From contig JAPFFF010000004.1 in NCBI GenBank assembly GCA_039105265.1, positions 7,731,501-7,795,500 of the forward strand: a stretch of DNA of 64,000 nucleotides. Reading direction: 5' to 3'. This DNA comes from Tritrichomonas musculus (lineage: Eukaryota > Parabasalia > Tritrichomonadida > Tritrichomonadidae). A program made the position numbers and the translations under genes. Of this stretch, positions 42,763 through 53,349 are shown in pieces. The notes beneath the pieces are model-generated. The model was not told the origin of the DNA, searched no databases, and worked only from the letters and a program-made list of their open reading frames with translations. Each line of letters starts with the position of its first letter. The stretch's first letter is position 1.

Positions 42763-44660
42763 TTAACGTCATTTTGTATTCAAAATTAACGTATTTATTG
42801 AAAATAAACGTCTTTTTGTCTGAAATAAATTACACTCCTTCATTCAATTTTATTATTTTGTTTTGCTTGATTGATTCTTTTTTATATTATTTTATAAAGA
42901 AAAATATATAATAAAAATTATAACAAAAGTGAGCATAATTTTGTTTTATGTTGAATTTATAACGGCCTTGAGAAAAATGGAATTATATTTTTGAAAAATG
43001 TCTTAGTAAACTTTGAAATTTAATATCTCAACATTACTTTATTCATATTTACATGAATAACATATCATCAAAGTTTTGGATCTCATTTTACAATATTGAA
43101 AGACTACATACAATTTTAAAAAAGCATCGTTTTTCTATATAATTGCGATATCATTAAAAAGCTATGTAGTAATCGAGTTTTTGATCAATTTATTTAAAAA
43201 GTATATCAAAATGAAAAACATATATATACAAAAAAATTAATGATGAGTTTTCCTTTATATCTTTTTTTAAAGTTGTGGAATTATGCAAAAAATAACAATA
43301 CAAAATAAAAATGGTAATTTTTGGGTTTTTTATATAAAAATGTACATATATATTTAAAAATTGCTTTTATAATCACATATTTAAGAGGTGAGAGGAGTAG
43401 GTTTTTTTTAGAAATCTATTTTATATGCATAATAATATTTTTAATAATATTCTAAATATTATTTATTATATGTTTATTAGATATTATTCGATAATGGATG
43501 GTATATATTTATTTTATTTTTTAAATAATAATTGAATTTTTTGAATAGAATAAATTTTACGATAATTTTTTTTTTAACAATTTTGAAAATTTATTTAAGG
43601 GCGTACGTCCCAAAAATGTTGTAAAATTGTCAATATTGAATAAACTCATAGAATACATCTTTCAATACTTCCAAATTATGAAAAAGTTTAGGTCAAAAAT
43701 GATGATATTTGTCCTAAACGATCAAAAAATAATTGTTTTTTTGACCGATAAAATTTTACAAAATATAATTTTGAATTATAAAAGAAAAAAAATGCATTAA
43801 AATATTTTTTTTAATATATAATCAATCTATGAATAATAAGCATTTTATTTCCTCAAAAATATAATTGATTTTTCGACTTTTTTTACTCCAAAAAAGATCA
43901 AAAATATTTGAAAAAACTCATTGAATTCTGAGCATTGAATTGGACGTACGCCCTTAAATATGAAAATTTTATAATATAAATTTTTATTTTTTATAACTTT
44001 TCATTTTTTATCTTTGATATATATTATTAATATGGTAAAATAAGTTTATTTGCAAAAATATAGATTTTTAAAGAGGATAAGATCATTGAATTATACTCCA
44101 TATAATCATTCAATTATTATATTATGCAAAGAACTATATAATTACATATTTATCTAATATATGTAAGGAAATGCTTTAAAATTTGAAAATTACTTCGATC
44201 TTTACTAAAAAGTAATCGAATATTATAATATATTCAGTTTGAATTTTATTAGAAGAATCTATTATATTATGCAAAGAACTAATTCTACTTTTGTCTTTTT
44301 AAGTTTTTGATCATATTTTTTAGGTTTATCAAATATTTTTGCCTTTGAAAATTACGATTTTTTAGCAAAATTATAATTTTTTATTGTAAAAAGCACTAAA
44401 AATAAAGATTTATTCATTTTAATACTATTTTAACTAAAATATATTAAATAAATTATTCACATTTTGGTAGATTCAAAATATCCTAATTTTTCGACTTTTT
44501 TCTCTCAATTTTTTTATCTCTCAAAATCATCCTAATTTTTGGACTTTTTACATTCAATTTAAAAAGACGATTATTTTTAGTTCAATATTATATAAATAAA
44601 AAAACTTAAATAATAGATATTAAAAAATATTTATTCATAAAAAAATATTCAAAATAATAA
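42763..44660. other. AT-rich region between two MULE remnants
   Basis: About 1.9 kb of very AT-rich DNA without genes. It contains a MULE-type MITE (43593-43960) and a short direct repeat (ATTATATTATGCAAAGAACT near 44127 and 44262). Confidence 0.5.
43593..43960. mobile_element. MULE-type MITE with a 9-bp target duplication
   Basis: Perfect inverted ends ATTTAAGGGCGTACGTCC and GGACGTACGCCCTTAAAT bound a 368-bp AT-rich noncoding element. TGAAAATTT directly flanks both sides (43584-43592 and 43961-43969), a 9-bp duplication in the range used by Mutator-like elements. Two MULE transposase remnants lie within 1.5 kb. It is probably a non-autonomous derivative; whether of those particular MULEs is unknown. 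Confidence 0.75.
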
Positions 44661-46602
44661 TCATTTTTCTTCTTTCTTCATATTTTTTAAAGTTTTACTA
44701 TATCGAATACCATCATCAACTAATTTTAAAAAACTAGCAGGTTTGTTTAAAATAAAATCTGAATCTGAACCGAGATAACGTGTATAATTTTTGTCAACAA
44801 AAGTTTCTATTTCTTTTCCCATAAATCTGCTATAGAATTTTATTAAATTCACAACATAGTTCATTTCCTCTTTTTCAAAAGCTTTTTTATCCTTTTTAAG
44901 TTCTTGTGAAGGTAAATAACGATCAATTAATTCTTCCCATTGATTTTTAAATAATATTGATACTTTAGGTGGTTTTGGTATAGCTGCTGGATAAGGAAGT
45001 GAAAGCTGATGAATGCATGGAATCATTACACCTAGTTGTTTAGAAATTAATTTATTAGAACTACAATTGCAATTAAATCCACTTGTTTTATAAAATTTGA
45101 TTTGATCTCTAATTTTTTCTGGGTCTTTGTACTTTAATTCATTTTTTGTGCATTTGACCTGATAGTTAAAGTTATGGTCAATTTTTTTTTTGATAATCTT
45201 TGTTTTGCTTATTTAATGAAAGAATAATTCTATACAAAGCACTCCAAAAAGTATTTCTCCTTGGAGTGTTATCATTCAAATGCCCGTGGCAACTTTCGAG
45301 CGAGTTAGTTGTCGATGGCATTGAGAATTTCATTCTTTGTAACATGGAAATTTGGTTCCATTGTTTATCGCATGAAATATATATTTTATTATTTTTATAA
45401 GAATAAGAGAGACCAGCTTTACTCAAAGTTTCGTTTATTAGATCTATCTTTTTCTTTGAAGGTATTTTTCCAGATTGTCTGATAAGTTCTTCTTCCTCTG
45501 ACACATGTTTGTGGAAAATGTTTGATATTTTTGCTGAAACGTTATCAAACTCGAATTGAGAACAAGCTTCAATAAGTTGTTTTATATGGAAATGATACGG
45601 TTTATTTTTAAATCCATTTAAAAAATGTCTCAAACCCAGTAAATGGTTCATTTTTTTATCGGTTATAACTTTTTTTAGAAATTTCCCTTGATCTGATTCA
45701 ATTGTGCAGCCGATGAAATCGATCCCAGTCTCTTGAGTAATTGTATCAAGTAGTATTTGATACCCTTCTGCTGTTTCAGATCTGTGAAACAAGAAGCCAA
45801 GTGACAATCCCACATTATAAGCGCAGCCCATTAAAATAGATGTATTAAAATATGGCAGAGCTCGCCAGGTAGTGTCTAAAAGATATCCTTTAATGAGATT
45901 CGGATTTTCTTTTACAAGTGATTGAGTTGTTGGGAAAATATAAACTCCAGAAGTGATATATTTTAGTTTTTGCTCATGCTCTATTTTCGGCAAATTTCTT
46001 TTCATGTTTTCAACAGGTTGTACATTTAACAAAAGAAAGCCTTTAATTTTTGTTTTCAAAATATCAATACTTTCGATGGTACTATTATCATCTCCACAAA
46101 ATAAATCGAAAAACTCTATGATTGTTTCTGTATCATTGTTTTGATTTATGCCATTTCTATGTAATTTTTCAATGAACATATGCAAAACAGAAGAAAATTC
46201 ATATTGAGAGCATAAAGCAAGAGCTTTATGATTCAATAATGAGGACGTTGATGGTCTTAAATTCATTACATAGTACTCAAATTTATATTCAATCTGTGGT
46301 ACTTTTTTAGAACGAGACTTAAACCATTTACGTTTATCTGAATTATGCAAAACACTTGTTGCGGCCCACTTGTTTAAAATCCATTGGAGAGAAGATGTCA
46401 CCGTAATTTCTGGTGAAGTTTCTATTTTTACTTTCCACTTTTTTTCTGTCAGATGAACATAATGGAATTCATTTTTTCCTTCATTATGATCCCTTTTAAA
46501 TGTATCAAGCTCATTTAAAAAACAGGAAAGTAATGTATAATTCCAATTTTCTGACTGTGGGAAAATCTTAATTTTCTTTTTTCCGTTTTGTGGATCCCAC
46601 CA
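44661..46602 (-). pseudogene. MULE transposase gene, copy 2, cut by a Maverick insertion
   Basis: The main frame (45178-46401) has all catalytic blocks of a Mutator-like transposase: LLDTTWRALPYF (Asp), TIESDQGKF (Asp) and TTNSLESCHGHLND (Glu). The SWIM finger (CTKNE, CNCSSN, then CIHQL) and a helical C-terminus continue in a second frame (44661 to about 45182); the change falls in a run of ten T at 45182-45191, so one base would explain it. Upstream, the frame stays open without a Met from 46401 through WWDPQNGKKKIKIFPQSENW up to about 46602, where the Maverick begins. The N-terminus is therefore lost or on the far side of the insertion. Confidence 0.8.
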
Positions 46603-46824
46603 GTAGATAAGCTAAGCAGGGTTTCGTAGCTTCGCCACTTCACCCTGCTTAAAGTTGTTACATCACACCACTTAATACGTCACCTCACGTTAAACTCATG
46701 TTATCACCTCACGTTAAACTCATGTCACCACCTCATGTCATCACCTCATGTCACACGCCACATATCACGTCACACAACGGTTCACATAACATGGTTCAAC
46801 TGTAAAGTGTTTAAGTAACATCAA
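46603..46824. repeat. Maverick left terminal region with hairpin and short tandem repeats
   Basis: AAGCAGGGT (46614-46622) and ACCCTGCTT (46642-46650) form a hairpin about 10 bp inside the element end. From 46680 to about 46765 there are short tandem repeats built on CACCTCACGTTAAACTCATG and CACCTCATGTCAT. This should be part of the terminal inverted repeat; its partner would be beyond the right edge. Confidence 0.6.
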
Positions 46825-48045
46825 ATGACATATCGAAGAGATGCTCCACCAAATGAATCAATACCACTACCTATTGAAACAGTATATAATTCAGCTAATG
46901 ATTCACTAATGTACAAAATAAATGGGGTTGAATGTTATTTTACTAATGGTATTGAACATTTTAATCGTATATATTTTAAGTACCCACCTGAATGGCTTAC
47001 ATCTGATGTAGGTGAGAAGATTATTGGCGTACGTAACATGAAAATCACTGTTAGACAATCCGCTGAATTAAACTTCACACTATACATTCGCAAATATAGA
47101 AAGGATAAATTCGATAATATGGCCAGTATGATTTACCCTCATGATAATCCTAGTAATCTTGATGATGTACAGATACAAGACGTGGTTGATCGTTTGGATA
47201 GAGATGATTGTAGAGTATTCAAGATTGATTATTGTCACGACATATTTGATAAACTAGATGATTTTATTGCAGATTTAATCGATACAATTAAAGATGAAAG
47301 CATATACGATAAACTTTACGATGCTATAATCACAGCAACTAATGATGATAATGAAGATGAGGCTGAATTTAAAGCTAGACAGATTGAATCAATTGAACAG
47401 TTGAATAAAGATAAGGATGATTACTATCTAATGTGTTTACGTAATGATATATCATTCTATCTCGACGTTGATAGTGACATAAATATAATTAAAGACATAG
47501 GTGATACAACATTACTAGTTTTCGCTGGTAAAAATCCTGAATACTACATTGATTTTATGATGACAGCTAGAAATGATGATGTTACATATAAAAAGCTCTA
47601 TGAATGGGGCGATCTTGAAGATGAACCATTATATATTAGCAAACTGCAACAAGATGAACTTGATTTTACTTACCACGATGATGGTACACCAAATGATAGG
47701 TTGGATTTCGATACAGCGTGTTATTTTGATATTGATGATGATGACCGTGTTGATTTACATGATATAATTAAGTTTCATCGAAAATTATCATTCAAAAATG
47801 TAATGTTAACCCCTCAATGTGAAGTAGCTGCATCATTTGCCAGTCAATCTAATCACAACCTCATTGGTAGAACCAACGAAATGTATACACCAATTAAATA
47901 CTATAAGTTAAATGACAATGATGATAAATTCTGGATTGAATTTTATGATAGAAATGAGATTACTGTTCCAGTTTCATTTAATGATCATCTTGTATTTACA
48001 ATCGATATGATATTCTTACAGAATCGTAAGTTAATATATACTTAA
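46825..48045 (+). CDS. Maverick protein of unknown role, possibly structural
   Basis: The 406-residue protein is acidic in the middle (many Asp). It ends with a beta-rich block (IKYYKLNDNDDKFWIEFYDR, VPVSFNDHLVFTIDMIF) that resembles the C-terminal part of minor structural proteins in related double-jelly-roll viruses; that resemblance is an impression, not a proven match. It is the leftmost gene, and the motif TCAAATG places a TCA initiator-like triplet right at the start. It is followed 26 bp later by the integrase. No catalytic motif is recognised. Confidence 0.6.
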   Translation: MTYRRDAPPNESIPLPIETVYNSANDSLMYKINGVECYFTNGIEHFNRIYFKYPPEWLTSDVGEKIIGVRNMKITVRQSAELNFTLYIRKYRKDKFDNMASMIYPHDNPSNLDDVQIQDVVDRLDRDDCRVFKIDYCHDIFDKLDDFIADLIDTIKDESIYDKLYDAIITATNDDNEDEAEFKARQIESIEQLNKDKDDYYLMCLRNDISFYLDVDSDINIIKDIGDTTLLVFAGKNPEYYIDFMMTARNDDVTYKKLYEWGDLEDEPLYISKLQQDELDFTYHDDGTPNDRLDFDTACYFDIDDDDRVDLHDIIKFHRKLSFKNVMLTPQCEVAASFASQSNHNLIGRTNEMYTPIKYYKLNDNDDKFWIEFYDRNEITVPVSFNDHLVFTIDMIFLQNRKLIYT

Positions 48046-48071
48046 TAACATTTTTACTTTGCATTGATCAA

Positions 48072-49169
48072 ATGAGTAGAGTCAAATTCAATACCATTGA
48101 TGAAGTCTATGCTAAGTACCCCACCAAGTCCCTACCTAAGTTCAAACGCATAGCCAATCGTTATGGTTTCACTGATGATGAAGCTAAACACTATCTCAAC
48201 ACAATGGTTGTACACGATCAACGTAAGCCCAGACCTAAGTTCATGCATATATATTCGAAGCTACCACATGCATTTCAAATGGACACGTTCATTGATCATA
48301 AAGCAGCAGGTCAACCTAACTACTTAATACTAATCAATATCAACACACGTAAAGCATATGCTTATATGATACATGGCAAGGGCGCTAATGAAATACACAG
48401 AGCACTTAATGAGTTCATCAAAGTTGAACCTCAATGCAAAGCCATTATGTCAGATGAAGATGCTGCTTATTTATCAAACACAGTGCTTGACTTCATGCAA
48501 CAACATAACATCATATATACAACCACAACCGATAACGATCATAACAAGCTTGGTATTATCAACCGCTTCATGAGAACAATACGTGATATGCGATTCAATC
48601 AACCAAAGCTAAGTGTACTACAGATAGTTGACTCATACAATGACATGCCACATGGTTCACTACATAACAAGTCACCCAATGATATCACTCAAGATGACGA
48701 GTTAACATACATACATGAGATGCAACATCAAGTTAATCCATATGATTTCAAACCAGGTGACAGAGTTAGGATAGTGTTTGATGCAAATCCATTCGTTAAA
48801 CATCGTTCGAACCTATCTAAAGTTGCATACATAGTTGATTCTAATGATGGTAACCAATTCTTGATACGATCTACAGATGGATCTGTCAATACAATGCCAG
48901 GTTACAAACTCGTTAAAGCAGCTAGCAACATTCCATTAGCGACCACACTTGATGATGGTAAACGTGGTATGGTTAAATCAATCACATCATATAACAAATC
49001 AAAAGACACATACAATATCATATATGATCTAGGCAATGGTTCAACAATGAAAGACACTATCCCATCTAAGAACATGCGTGACGGCCACCCAACTAAGCTC
49101 TCAACAATGGAACGACAGTACTGGCTTAAACGAAAGACCATACCAGATCACATTAAGAAGTTCATCTAA
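48072..49169 (+). CDS. Maverick integrase (retroviral-type, DDE)
   Basis: The 365-residue protein has an integrase core with AFQMDTFIDHKAAGQ (first Asp, about residue 73), AIMSDEDAAYLSN (second Asp block, about 135) and LGIINRFMRTIRDMRF, the helix typical of this family. A C-terminal SH3/chromo-like beta region follows (FKPGDRVRIVF, YNIIYDLGNGS). It is expected to insert the element by joining its ends to host DNA with a short target duplication. Its position near the left end fits many Mavericks. The start has the TCAAATG context. Confidence 0.85.
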   Translation: MSRVKFNTIDEVYAKYPTKSLPKFKRIANRYGFTDDEAKHYLNTMVVHDQRKPRPKFMHIYSKLPHAFQMDTFIDHKAAGQPNYLILININTRKAYAYMIHGKGANEIHRALNEFIKVEPQCKAIMSDEDAAYLSNTVLDFMQQHNIIYTTTTDNDHNKLGIINRFMRTIRDMRFNQPKLSVLQIVDSYNDMPHGSLHNKSPNDITQDDELTYIHEMQHQVNPYDFKPGDRVRIVFDANPFVKHRSNLSKVAYIVDSNDGNQFLIRSTDGSVNTMPGYKLVKAASNIPLATTLDDGKRGMVKSITSYNKSKDTYNIIYDLGNGSTMKDTIPSKNMRDGHPTKLSTMERQYWLKRKTIPDHIKKFI

Positions 49170-49175
49170 TATCAA

Positions 49176-50039
49176 ATGAGTCAACATAAAAACGTTATGA
49201 ATGAAGTTAAACATCTTATTCAAGAGTCGTTACGTAAAAACCAACGTGATATTGAGATGGCATTGATTAAACCACTAAGTGAAGAGTATCCATTCTCATC
49301 AAATGGTATCTACTTTTTAATTGGTAAGATGGGCGCTGGTAAATCATTCTGGATATGGTCACACATCATGATAACTGAACGACTATTCGCTAAGCCATAC
49401 TATAGTAAGATCATCTTCTGTTCAACGTCGGGCAAACTTGATAAGACAGCTGAAGTACTATCCAAAAACGTTAAGACACCCATTGAATACATCAAAGAAG
49501 AACATCTATTACCATATCTCAAGCGTCATCTCAAACGCAAACTCAAGTACTACGCTATGGTTAAACATGTGTTATCAAAAATGGTTGACACCAATGAGGA
49601 GATGGCAAGAATCATTTCAAAGCATTCATTAAGTGAGATTGAAGATAGGATTGCATACATAGCAAATAAGCTAGTTAAATATCAAACAGCTTCATACCCA
49701 TACAACACACTGCTGGTTCTTGATGATGCAGCTGGATCACCACTACTTAAGAATGGCAACAGTGAACTATGTCGTTTACTAACTAAGACACGTCACTACA
49801 ACTTAACCTGTATCATAGCAGTGCAAACACTTCGATTCGTTCATCTCAACGTTAAACGTTTAGCTACTGACATCATATGCTATAGTGGCTTCAGTAAAGA
49901 GGATTTCACATCAATGCTACAGCAAACACCTAACAATCTTGACATTAAATCAACTACAGAAGCATACCTCAATCATAAAGGCCAACACGATAAATTCATA
50001 ATCAATATCACATCCAATCAATCACACTTTGAAGTTTAA
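49176..50039 (+). CDS. Maverick packaging ATPase (FtsK/HerA-type)
   Basis: The 287-residue protein has a Walker A motif FLIGKMGAGKSFWIW (about residues 46-60) and a Walker B motif LLVLDDAAGSPLL (about 176-188), followed by LLTKTRHYNLTCIIAVQTLR, the arginine-rich segment expected after Walker B in A32-like genome-packaging ATPases. In related viruses this enzyme pumps DNA into the capsid. It lies 6 bp after the integrase and starts in the TCAAATG context. Confidence 0.87.
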   Translation: MSQHKNVMNEVKHLIQESLRKNQRDIEMALIKPLSEEYPFSSNGIYFLIGKMGAGKSFWIWSHIMITERLFAKPYYSKIIFCSTSGKLDKTAEVLSKNVKTPIEYIKEEHLLPYLKRHLKRKLKYYAMVKHVLSKMVDTNEEMARIISKHSLSEIEDRIAYIANKLVKYQTASYPYNTLLVLDDAAGSPLLKNGNSELCRLLTKTRHYNLTCIIAVQTLRFVHLNVKRLATDIICYSGFSKEDFTSMLQQTPNNLDIKSTTEAYLNHKGQHDKFIINITSNQSHFEV

Positions 50040-50051
50040 TGAATTACAAAC

Positions 50052-50456
50052 ATGGGATTCAAAAATTTCATTACCAGTGGATGGAACAGATTAAAAAGCG
50101 ATATTCATCAAGGATTGACTGGTGCAAAGAACGTAGCACACCGCATATGGAACGCTACTAAGAAGGGATTGGTTGGTGCAAAGAACTATGCTATGAACAA
50201 CCCTAAAGCAGTTGGCAATATACTACATGCTATCACACCATTTGCAACAGCATTCAATCCAACGTTAGGTGCAATCACTACAGCAGGTGCCAATATATTC
50301 AGTCACATGCCAAAGGGGTCAGTCACAGATAAGCTAGTTAAAATCAGTGAACAGTTTGCACGTGGTGAGTTGAAACCAAGTGGATCGCCATCAGCACAAG
50401 CAGCAGCTGACTCACGTAAGAGAACACACAACGCAGTACCATTTAGAAGTGTTTAA
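50052..50456 (+). CDS. Maverick small amphipathic protein, pVI-like
   Basis: The 134-residue protein starts MGFKNFITSGWNRLKSDIHQ and contains a twofold repeat of GLTGAKNVAHRIWNATKKG / GLVGAKNYAMNNPKAVG, then a Gly/Ala-rich hydrophobic region (LGAITTAGANIFSHM). An amphipathic N-terminus of this kind, next to the capsid gene, resembles the membrane-lytic internal protein pVI of adenoviruses and its Polinton counterparts. The function is inferred from composition and position. Confidence 0.55.
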   Translation: MGFKNFITSGWNRLKSDIHQGLTGAKNVAHRIWNATKKGLVGAKNYAMNNPKAVGNILHAITPFATAFNPTLGAITTAGANIFSHMPKGSVTDKLVKISEQFARGELKPSGSPSAQAAADSRKRTHNAVPFRSV

Positions 50457-50466
50457 CGAGGTGTAA

Positions 50467-50682
50467 ATGAGTTTCAACACAAGAACTAATGCATATAGAT
50501 CGAACAATTCAGTTATCGTATCTGGACCTGGTACGATGTATAATGAAGTAACTAGACCTAGATCAAATACCAAACAATATTATGCTAATACTAACACACA
50601 TGATGTAACCGCACCATATATAAAGTCAAGTAATAGTCGCAAATCAAAGTCAAGTAATAAACGCAAATCATCACGTAAGTGA
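50467..50682 (+). CDS. Maverick small basic protein, possible DNA-core protein
   Basis: The 71-residue protein ends in a strongly basic Ser/Lys/Arg tail (SSNSRKSKSSNKRKSSRK) after an Asn/Tyr-rich body. It sits 10 bp after the pVI-like gene. Size, charge and place are consistent with a DNA-condensing core protein such as adenovirus VII or X, but there is no sequence-level proof. Confidence 0.5.
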   Translation: MSFNTRTNAYRSNNSVIVSGPGTMYNEVTRPRSNTKQYYANTNTHDVTAPYIKSSNSRKSKSSNKRKSSRK

Positions 50683-50715
50683 ACATTATTGACTTTTTAT
50701 TTTTGTTTATTTCAA

Positions 50716-51384
50716 ATGTCCAAATATGTTACTGGCATGAAGCGCAATCAGATCATTCAACGTTGGTTGCAAGGCATTGATGATGAACAATATGAAGTGT
50801 TCCCTACTAAGAAAGAGGGTAAGTACATTGTTAAACAACGAAAGCAACCACTCATTCATAGAGATAAATCATCAGACAACCTCAATAGTATGCTTGAATC
50901 AAGTGATAACTCCAATGTTAACTCAAGTGATAACTGCATCAGAGATGTAGCTGCTGGCAAAGTCAGTAACTCCAATGATGAACCACCATCACAACATGAG
51001 GAAGCACAACCTACGCATACACCAACACACATACCTAATAGAGACAAGCAACATTCAACACAACGTACAACATCACCACCACATCAAGTTGCCACACATG
51101 ATACAACCATTAACTTAGAGATACTTGAACAGCTACGTTCATTAGGTGAAGAGCTACGTAATGATCGCTTCAAGCGTGAACAAAAACAATACATTAAACA
51201 TGTCGTTAATAAAGAATTATCAAAGCCACGCATACGAAGTAAGTACGTACCTGATCTATTACCAACTGATGATATACATGACCCACCACATGAATCACCA
51301 CATGATCCATCTCATGACCCACCACAAGAACCACCTGATGTCATTGAATCAACACCATCGTTTAGATCGCGCATTCGACGATAG
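50716..51384 (+). CDS. Maverick Pro/His-rich protein of unknown role
   Basis: The 222-residue protein starts at the ATG at 50716 (TTTCAAATG); a TTG-begun extension to 50689 is not credible. The N-terminus MSKYVTGMKRNQIIQRWLQG looks folded, the middle is Ser/Asn/Thr-rich and disordered, a helical segment follows (LEQLRSLGEELRNDRFKREQ), and the tail has short repeats (HDPPHESPHDPSHDPP). It could be a scaffold or capsid-associated protein, as it directly precedes the capsid gene. Not recognised by family. Confidence 0.55.
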   Translation: MSKYVTGMKRNQIIQRWLQGIDDEQYEVFPTKKEGKYIVKQRKQPLIHRDKSSDNLNSMLESSDNSNVNSSDNCIRDVAAGKVSNSNDEPPSQHEEAQPTHTPTHIPNRDKQHSTQRTTSPPHQVATHDTTINLEILEQLRSLGEELRNDRFKREQKQYIKHVVNKELSKPRIRSKYVPDLLPTDDIHDPPHESPHDPSHDPPQEPPDVIESTPSFRSRIRR

Positions 51385-51419
51385 CTTATGTAATACATTC
51401 GTATTTTTAATACATCCAA

Positions 51420-53036
51420 ATGACATTCAACGCAGAAGTCCTACACAAGACATCAGCTGAAGTTAACACTCAAGTTGCAAGCTACTTTGATGTAGTTGAT
51501 AATGCAATCGCCATGTCAGATACCAATAAGAAGTACGTCATTGATGCACAAGCTTCATACAGTCCATCTGCACCTATCCATGCAGGGTCATTCACCACAT
51601 TCATCATCAGTCCAACATGTGATAACACTGCAGATATATATAATGGCTTCATCAAAGCGAATATGAGACTTAGTGGTACGTTATCGACTGCATTACAAGC
51701 TGACTTAAGTAATGTTGATAACCATGCTTTTAATGGTATATGGGTTGGCTTTAAAGATGCAATGGATGCTGTTGAAAAGTATGAGATCCTTGCTAATGGC
51801 ATATCAATATACACTCAAAACTTCGGTCCAGAAGAATCATTCTTAACTGCATGTGGTGATAACGAAGCAAGTAAACGAGGTGATGTCTATTCTAAAGCCC
51901 GTCATAAGGATATATTCAAACGCAAATTTGATCAAGCACGTTGTGGTTTCTTCGTTAAACTTGCTAATGGTGGTAATGCAATCAATAACATTACCATACC
52001 ACTTAAGATTGACTTGCGAAGGTTCTTACCATTGAGCAACATTAAATATCTACCTGCATTCGCTGGCAAGCTTGAACTCAAGATTATGTTTGGTATACAA
52101 GGTCTTGTATATTGTCCAGTTGGTATATCAGATGAGTTGATTAATGATGTAGCCAACTACAAAGAACTAACTGAATTACCACCAATCACTAATGAGTTTA
52201 CTCAAGCTGGCGGTCAATGCACTATATGGATTAGAAAAGACAATAATGATGCGCATAAGCTCATTGCAGGTAACACTATATTCACACCAAGTCGAACATA
52301 TGAAGTTACTGATTGCTATAGTGTCATACCTAACTTCGGCATTGACAACGATATATATCAAGCGCTCGTTCAACGTTACACGCAACAGGAACTCATCTTT
52401 CCAACGCAGATACTTACATTCACAACGATGAGTAAGCAATTAACTGCTGGTCATTGTTCATCAACTCAAACAATCACACCACGATTTGTTGATTCAATCT
52501 TCTTTCTGTTTCCATTTAATGCAACACATCATACTGTATTTAAGAATCCACTGTTTACCAACTTCCAACTGCGATGTGGTGGTTATGGCGTAGTACCAAC
52601 CATTCCATTTGCAACAAATGGTAGTGATCCAATGTTCATTGAACTATGTCAGAATGCTATGAATGTTAACGGTGAACAAACAGGTTTTAATAAAGAGGTC
52701 GTTCAATCATTAGTTAATACACGACCTTATGATGAATCAATTGGTAGAGTCAGCTATGATCGTACATCATTCTTCATTGGGTTACCAACTGAGACAGATA
52801 ACACCTTCCAACAAGGTCAAACATCAAACACGCCAATTACATATGAAATAGTATGTGACTTACCAGCTCAAGTACGTAATATAAATAACAATGGTGATGT
52901 AGCAAACACATATATCAACAACACAACACCACCATTAATGGCATTGTTACAAGACACTGTCATATCAATTCATGTTCAACCCAATGGCATGCCACCTGTT
53001 GTTGAGATGGGTTCGTATGACATTACAAGCAGATAA
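51420..53036 (+). CDS. Maverick major capsid protein (double jelly-roll type)
   Basis: The 538-residue protein is beta-rich, with NTQVASYFDVVDNAIAMSDT at the start, IKIDLRRFLPLSNIKYLPAF-like strands (around residues 198-222) and a second domain after about residue 300. Length, composition and gene order (after ATPase and pVI-like genes) match Polinton major capsid proteins with the double jelly-roll fold. It would build the icosahedral shell. Only the fold-level similarity is inferred; no motif is diagnostic by itself. Confidence 0.75.
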   Translation: MTFNAEVLHKTSAEVNTQVASYFDVVDNAIAMSDTNKKYVIDAQASYSPSAPIHAGSFTTFIISPTCDNTADIYNGFIKANMRLSGTLSTALQADLSNVDNHAFNGIWVGFKDAMDAVEKYEILANGISIYTQNFGPEESFLTACGDNEASKRGDVYSKARHKDIFKRKFDQARCGFFVKLANGGNAINNITIPLKIDLRRFLPLSNIKYLPAFAGKLELKIMFGIQGLVYCPVGISDELINDVANYKELTELPPITNEFTQAGGQCTIWIRKDNNDAHKLIAGNTIFTPSRTYEVTDCYSVIPNFGIDNDIYQALVQRYTQQELIFPTQILTFTTMSKQLTAGHCSSTQTITPRFVDSIFFLFPFNATHHTVFKNPLFTNFQLRCGGYGVVPTIPFATNGSDPMFIELCQNAMNVNGEQTGFNKEVVQSLVNTRPYDESIGRVSYDRTSFFIGLPTETDNTFQQGQTSNTPITYEIVCDLPAQVRNINNNGDVANTYINNTTPPLMALLQDTVISIHVQPNGMPPVVEMGSYDITSR

Positions 53037-53095
53037 ATGAATTAACTAAATCACATTATCATTTTTAACATTAATCACTGTTTGCTTTGATTCAA

Positions 53096-53284
53096 ATGTC
53101 ATCACATAGTGTTCAAGTCATGTCGTACAAACAACATGTAACTAAGCAACAACCCATCACACAACCTAAGTTCAAGCACCCAGCTACACATCATAAAGAG
53201 AACCTATCAGCAGTTGATGGGAAAGCTAATAAGGTTAATGCAAAGCAATTAATACTGTATAAAGATGATGTCAACTCATATTAA
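53096..53284 (+). CDS. Small Maverick protein, unknown
   Basis: A 62-residue basic, Gln/His-rich peptide starting MSSHSVQVMSYKQHVTKQQ. The ATG at 53096 has the TTCAAATG context, which supports it as a real gene despite its size. Function unknown. Confidence 0.45.
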   Translation: MSSHSVQVMSYKQHVTKQQPITQPKFKHPATHHKENLSAVDGKANKVNAKQLILYKDDVNSY

Positions 53285-53349
53285 CTTAACGAAACATCAT
53301 GAGTGTATTAACTTAACAGATTGTGTAAAAATGTTTTTGTTTAATTCAA

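Noticed and set aside
50689-50715. Upstream TTG start for the P/H-rich protein
   Set aside because: The ATG at 50716 has the TCAAATG context shared with neighbouring genes.
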